Source of the DNA: CAZYTO01 sp964650405
GTDB lineage: Bacteria; Acidobacteriota; Thermoanaerobaculia; Gp7-AA8
Direction: 5' to 3'
Length of the DNA: 9,300 bases
NCBI GenBank assembly: GCA_964650405.1
Contig: CAZYTO010000236.1
Coordinates: 1-9,300 of the forward strand
Shown here: positions 6,330 to 9,300 of the stretch, piece by piece
Numbering within the stretch: position 1 is the stretch's first letter
Layout: each line of letters opens with the position of its first letter
Notes under the pieces: generated by a model
The model's input: the letters and a program-made list of their open reading frames with translations, nothing else
Database searches by the model: none
Told to the model about the DNA's origin: nothing
Translations under genes and position numbers: made by a program

Positions 6330-6417
6330 TTTCCTCTTAGGTATGTTGTCGGTCATCATGACGACCGCCGCCTTCTATGCGGCATACAATTCAACTGGGG
6401 GAGCAGCACATGCTTGA
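6286..6417 (+). other. Out-of-frame continuation of the small membrane gene
   Basis: In the +1 frame, after AAA at 6282-6284 and skipping one A, 43 codons follow to TGA at 6415-6417. They begin WKTNHTLAWGNVWPDF and contain a clear transmembrane segment, LLGMLSVIMTTAAFYAAY. This frame has no start codon before the ATG at 6343, which has no ribosome binding site, so it is not an independent gene by normal rules. Joined to 6012-6284 it would give a 134-residue protein with four membrane segments. Its stop overlaps the next start as ATGCTTGA, a usual operon arrangement, which supports this reading. Confidence 0.5.
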
Positions 6418-6568
6418 GTTCTTGAAGATCGCCGCAGTGGTAGTCGTATCAAGCGTTGCTACGTCCGCCATCCTCGCGAAGTTGTTCGTCATTTTTGCGA
6501 CGAAAGTCTCTCGGCCCGCGCAGCAGGCCAGCCCAGCTTCAGAATCTGGAGCCAAAGCGGCCGTATAG
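6410..6568 (+). CDS. Small single-pass membrane protein
   Basis: The 52-residue product is of unknown function. Residues ~4-30 (FLKIAAVVVVSSVATSAILA and on to IFA) form one transmembrane segment, and a polar Ala/Ser/Pro-rich tail (33-52) follows. GGGGGAG (6396-6402) lies 7 nt before the ATG at 6410, so this start is chosen over an upstream in-frame one at 6377, which has no such site. It overlaps the frameshift-restored end of the preceding membrane gene by 8 nt and is followed by a terminator at 6592, so the two small genes form a unit. Small hydrophobic proteins cannot be assigned by sequence alone. The ribosome binding site and overlap argue that it is real. Confidence 0.6.
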   Translation: MLEFLKIAAVVVVSSVATSAILAKLFVIFATKVSRPAQQASPASESGAKAAV

Positions 6569-6591
6569 CTACCGCGAAGAGCCGATCTTTC

Positions 6592-6620
6592 GAGTCCCGC
6601 CTCGGCGGGACTCTTCGTTT
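6592..6620 (+). terminator. Intrinsic terminator after the small membrane genes
   Basis: GAGTCCCGCC (6592-6601) and GGCGGGACTC (6604-6613) are perfect 10-bp arms with a TC centre, folding as about 9 bp with a 4-nt loop. TTCGTTT follows. The T-rich side is on the plus strand, so it ends the 6012-6568 unit. On the minus strand the stem is followed by GAAAGATC, so it is a weaker terminator for ppk1. Confidence 0.82.
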
Positions 6621-6633
6621 GCGGAGTGAAGTG

Positions 6634-6654
6634 GCGATCAGCGATCAGCGACTC
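6634..6654. repeat. Short 7-bp tandem repeat at ppk1 3' end
   Basis: GCGATCA occurs twice in tandem (6634-6647), followed by the related GCGACTC (6648-6654) that enters the ppk1 stop codon. It is a minor simple repeat with no clear function. Confidence 0.5.
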
Positions 6655-8827
6655 AGTGCTTCTTCTTCCGCTTCGCTTTCCGCCGGAACGAGCCCGGCCG
6701 GCGGATGATCTCCTCGTAGGGACCGAGGCGGACGGCTTCCTCGCGGGCGATCTCGATGAACTGCTCCTGGCTGCGGCGGGGGGCGTCGCTTCCGGGAGTG
6801 CGGCGGTGGTACTTCCCTTCCGCGTCGAGCGTCCAGGCCTTGACGTTGTCGCCGAGACTGATGGGGAGGATCTGCTCGATCACCCGGGCGCGGAGGGCAG
6901 GATCGAGGATCGGAACGGTCGTCTCCACCCGGCGGACCAGGTTGCGCGTCATCCAGTCGCCGCTGGAGAGAAACACCTCCGGGGAGCCGCCGTTTTCGAA
7001 GCGATAGAGGCGGGCGTGCTCGAGGAAGCGGTCGATGACCGACACGACGCGGATGTTCTCGCTCATCCCTTCCAGTCCGGGCACGAGACAGCAGATCCCG
7101 CGGATGAGCAGATCGATCTTCACCCCGGCCCGGCTGGCGCGGTAGAGCGCGTCGATGACAGACGGCTCGACCAGCGCGTTCATCTTGGCCTGGACCGAGG
7201 CCGGCTTCCCGGCCGCGGCATTGGCCGTCTCGCGGTCGATCATCTGGATCGTCCACGGCAGGTAGTCGATCGGGGAAACGACCAGGCGCCGCCACTTCAG
7301 CGCGCCGCCGTTCATCTCCATGAGCCCCTGCATGTCGGCCACGGAAAAGCCCGTGAGCAGGTTCATGAGCTGTGCGGCGTCGCGCCCGAAATCCGTGTCG
7401 CAGGTGAAGAGGTCGACGTCCGTGTACAGCCGCGCCGTCTGGGCGTTGTAATTGCCGGTGGAGAGGTGCGTGTAATGCCGCAGCCGCTCGCCTTCGCGCC
7501 GGATGACCAGGCAGACCTTGCAGTGCGTCTTGATGCCCACCAGGCCGTAGACGACCTGCACGCCCGCCTCCTCCAGGTGCCGGGCCCAGGTGATGTTCTT
7601 TCGTTCGTCGAAGCGGGCCTGCAGCTCGACCACCGCCGTCACCTGCTTGCCTCGGGCCGCGGCCTGGGTGAGCGCCTCGATGATGGGCGATCCGCGGTCG
7701 GTGCGGTAGAGCGTCTGCTTGATGGCCACGACGTCCGGGTCTTCCGCCGCGGCCTGGACGAACTCGACGACGGCTGTGAACGAGTCGTACGGCCGGTGCA
7801 GGAGGACGTCACCGCGGCGGATGATGGAGAAGATGTCCTCGGAGGAAGCGAGCTGCGCAGGGATGCGGGGGTTGAACGGCGTGTCCTTGAGTTTCGGCGC
7901 ATCGACGAGCTGGTAGATCTGGAAGAAGTCCCCCAGCTTGAGCGGGCCGGAGGCGAAGAAGACGTCAGCGCTGTGGATCTGCGTGGACGCCACCAGCAGC
8001 TTGAGGATGGCATCGGCCACACCGGATTCGATCTCGATCCACACCACCTCGCGGCGATCGCGGCGCCGCAGCTCGCTCTCCATCGTCTTCAGCAGGTCCT
8101 GTACCTCTTCCTCCTTGATGGAGAGGTCGGAATTTCGGATGACCCGGAACGCCGCCACCGAGTGCACGCGCAGGCCGGGGAAGAAGCGTCCGGCGTGGGA
8201 GGCGATGATGTCCTCGATGGGCACGAAGCGTGTGGCGTCGACCGGCAGGAAGCGCGGAACGGTATCGGGCACCTTCAGCACGACGGCGTGCGAGTCGCCT
8301 CGGTCGGACTCGAGCATCAGGCCGAGGTTGAGCGTCAGGTTCGCCAGCAGCGGAAAGGGATGGCCGGGATCGATGGCCAGCGGCGTGAGGATCGGCTCGA
8401 GGTTCCTGACGAAGTACTCCTCGATCGCCGCCCGCTCCTTCTTGCCCAGATCCGCCACCCTCTCGATGACGATGCCTTCCTTCTTCAGCGCCGGCAGGAG
8501 CTGGTTGCCAAGGCAGGCGTGCATGGCCTCCAGGAGCTTGAACGCGCGCCGGCGCATGGCCTCGAGCTTCTCGGTGTTCTTCGCCGCGCCGCCCGCCACG
8601 TTCGCGGCGATGAGGTCGCGGATTTCCCCGACCCGGATCATGAAGAACTCGTCGAGGTTGTTCGAGCAGATGCTGAGAAACTTCATCCGCTCCAGCAGGG
8701 GGACGTCGGGATTCTCGGCCTCGCCGAGCACCCGCTCGTTGAAGGCAAGCCAGCTCAGCTCCCGATCGAACAGCGGAAGCACTGTTTTTGGCGGCGCAGA
8801 CGGCGCTTCGGTGGCGAGGACAGTCAT
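6653..8827 (-). CDS. ppk1: Polyphosphate kinase 1
   Basis: This enzyme reversibly transfers the ATP gamma-phosphate to growing polyphosphate. The 724-residue product has the full PPK1 plan. The N-terminal domain has RELSWLAFNERVL (22-34) and FLSICSNNLDEFFMIRVG (50-67). The middle domain includes LTPLAIDPGHPFP (148-159). The phospholipase-D-like C1/C2 domains carry AIKQTLYRT (368-376), ELQARFDERKNI (401-412), GIKTHCK (431-437) with the phosphorylated His at 435, HLSTGNYNAQTARLYTDVD (454-472), LIRGICCLVPG (574-584) and the second active-site His in RFLEHARLYRFENGG (600-614, H604). The tail is Lys/Arg-rich (RRKAKRKKKH). The ATG at 8827 was chosen; the frame stays open to a TTG at 8896, but those 23 extra residues are not family-like and overlap a possible promoter. 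Length matches the ~690-720 norm. It is convergent with the small membrane genes and on the opposite strand from ppx. Confidence 0.96.
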   Translation of the reverse strand: MTVLATEAPSAPPKTVLPLFDRELSWLAFNERVLGEAENPDVPLLERMKFLSICSNNLDEFFMIRVGEIRDLIAANVAGGAAKNTEKLEAMRRRAFKLLEAMHACLGNQLLPALKKEGIVIERVADLGKKERAAIEEYFVRNLEPILTPLAIDPGHPFPLLANLTLNLGLMLESDRGDSHAVVLKVPDTVPRFLPVDATRFVPIEDIIASHAGRFFPGLRVHSVAAFRVIRNSDLSIKEEEVQDLLKTMESELRRRDRREVVWIEIESGVADAILKLLVASTQIHSADVFFASGPLKLGDFFQIYQLVDAPKLKDTPFNPRIPAQLASSEDIFSIIRRGDVLLHRPYDSFTAVVEFVQAAAEDPDVVAIKQTLYRTDRGSPIIEALTQAAARGKQVTAVVELQARFDERKNITWARHLEEAGVQVVYGLVGIKTHCKVCLVIRREGERLRHYTHLSTGNYNAQTARLYTDVDLFTCDTDFGRDAAQLMNLLTGFSVADMQGLMEMNGGALKWRRLVVSPIDYLPWTIQMIDRETANAAAGKPASVQAKMNALVEPSVIDALYRASRAGVKIDLLIRGICCLVPGLEGMSENIRVVSVIDRFLEHARLYRFENGGSPEVFLSSGDWMTRNLVRRVETTVPILDPALRARVIEQILPISLGDNVKAWTLDAEGKYHRRTPGSDAPRRSQEQFIEIAREEAVRLGPYEEIIRRPGSFRRKAKRKKKH

Positions 8828-8866
8828 CAGCCCGCCGGCGATGCCTGGAATCGCCGCGGACCGCGA

Positions 8867-8896
8867 AGCATATGCAATGGTGAAGAACTTGTGCAA
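8867..8896 (-). promoter_or_regulatory. Possible ppk1 promoter
   Basis: On the minus strand TTGCAC (8896-8891) and TATGCT (8872-8867) are 18 nt apart, matching 3/6 and 4/6 of the sigma-70 hexamers. Transcription would start near 8860, leaving a ~33-nt leader before the ATG at 8827. The match is modest. The ribosome binding region (GGCGGGCTG) is weak. Confidence 0.3.
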
Positions 8897-8947
8897 TCGG
8901 CCAGGCCAGGCTGCGGCCCCTGAAACGAAGGCTGCAAGGCGCTGGAA

Positions 8948-8997
8948 GGCTGAAAGGAAACGAGCGTACTGCCTCTGGCCCTTTCAGCCTTTCAGCC
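8948..8997. repeat. GGCTGAAAGG / CCTTTCAGCC inverted and tandem repeat
   Basis: GGCTGAAAGG (8948-8957) is inverted relative to CCTTTCAGCC, which occurs twice overlapping (8980-8989 and 8988-8997; equivalently tandem CTTTCAGC). The RNA could form a 10-bp stem with a 22-nt loop in either of two registers. No T-run follows. It sits between the divergent ppk1 and the possible ORF starting at 9005. Confidence 0.55.
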
Positions 8998-9004
8998 TGC
9001 AACG

Positions 9005-9300
9005 ATGCCTCGTGCCGAGACCTGGACGGCTGGCGCGCGGGCATCGGCGATCGCTGATTTCGCGCGAATCCCCTGGTCCGCGGAAATCGACGCATCGCTC
9101 TCCGGCGCCGATTCCCAGAGCGGAGGCATTCAAGCCAAACAGGCAGACGTCACTGCCGTGCGCGCAGGCATGAATGCCAAGGCGGTAGGCGTCGACGTCT
9201 CGCTGGTAGGCATGAACGCCAAGGCGGTAGGAATCGATGCCTGGGCCGTAGGCATGAATGCCTGGCCCGTAGACATGAATGCCTGGCCCGTAGGCATGAA
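9005..9300 (+). CDS. Possible heptapeptide-repeat protein, partial (runs off the window)
   Basis: From ATG 9005 the frame is open to the window end (98 codons), with an in-frame stop upstream at 8951-8953. The first ~39 residues have no known motif. From residue 40 the product is built of 7-residue units: AGMNAKA, VGVDVSL, VGMNAKA, VGIDAWA, VGMNAWP, VDMNAWP. Hydrophobic residues alternate (V-x-M/I-x-A), which would suit a beta-solenoid-like fold, but no family is recognised. There is no Shine-Dalgarno site. Because the repeat period is 21, any frame that is open once stays open, and the minus strand is also open across most of it (AFMPTGQ units). Coding is therefore only a possibility. Confidence 0.3.
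   Translation, partial: MPRAETWTAGARASAIADFARIPWSAEIDASLSGADSQSGGIQAKQADVTAVRAGMNAKAVGVDVSLVGMNAKAVGIDAWAVGMNAWPVDMNAWPVGM
9122..9300. repeat. 21-bp tandem repeat, at least 8.5 units
   Basis: Units begin at 9122, 9143, 9164, 9185, 9206, 9227, 9248 and 9269, with a partial ninth at 9290 that continues beyond the window. The consensus is GTAGGCATGAATGCC followed by a variable six-base end (TGGCCC, TGGGCC or AAGGCG). Positions 3, 4, 8, 13 and 15 are the same in all complete units. Units 7 and 8 differ by one base, while the first units are the most diverged. This fits ongoing expansion on the right with decay on the left. Confidence 0.9.

Noticed and set aside
8828..8896. TTG start extending Ppk1 by 23 residues
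   Set aside because: The extra residues are not typical of PPK1 N-termini, the codon is a rare start, and it overlaps a better-supported promoter position.
6626..8923. 765-codon open frame on the plus strand
   Set aside because: It is antisense to ppk1 and arises from high GC. It is rich in Asp/Arg/Val runs with no motif, whereas the minus strand shows a complete PPK1.
9122..9300. CRISPR array
   Set aside because: The units are directly contiguous with no unique spacers and a 21-bp period, so this is a tandem repeat.

Overview
The window is GC-rich bacterial chromosome. An outer-membrane porin with a signal peptide and a C-terminal Phe points to a diderm (Gram-negative) organism. The mix of genes would suit Acidobacteriota or a similar phylum, but that placement is a guess. 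No rRNA, tRNA, transposase or CRISPR array is visible. A run of 10 N (1712-1721) marks an assembly gap, so the true spacing there is unknown.

Layout. 1-967: galU (UDP-glucose synthesis). 903-1400: an ORF overlapping the galU 3' end that looks like a Phd/YefM antitoxin fused to a RelE-type toxin, with the toxin C-terminus missing. 1397-1853: a non-coding repeat island bounded by two inverted GTAG-hairpin (REP-like) sequences. The TAG of each GTAG is the stop codon of the gene next to it. Inside are two 79-bp copies of another palindromic module. 1850-3804 (minus): a calcineurin-type metallophosphoesterase and, upstream in the same operon, a phosphate-selective (OprO/OprP-like) porin. 3805-3890: a divergent promoter region. 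3891-5914 (plus): ppx and sixA, overlapping by one base. 5915-6620: a visibly AT-richer stretch with two small membrane-protein genes, the first probably frameshifted, closed by a strong intrinsic terminator. 6653-8827 (minus): ppk1, polyphosphate kinase, convergent with the rest. 8828-9300: short repeats and then a 21-bp tandem repeat running off the window end, possibly coding for a heptapeptide-repeat protein.

How it fits together. Ppk1 makes polyphosphate, Ppx degrades it, the porin could admit phosphate or other anions, SixA dephosphorylates phosphohistidine, and the metallophosphoesterase hydrolyses an unknown phosphoester. About 7 kb therefore looks like a phosphate/polyphosphate neighbourhood. 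The parts most worth a second look are the repeat island with its REP-like ends, the antitoxin-toxin fusion, the frameshifted small membrane gene and the terminal 21-bp repeat. No wholly new system is demonstrated by the sequence alone.
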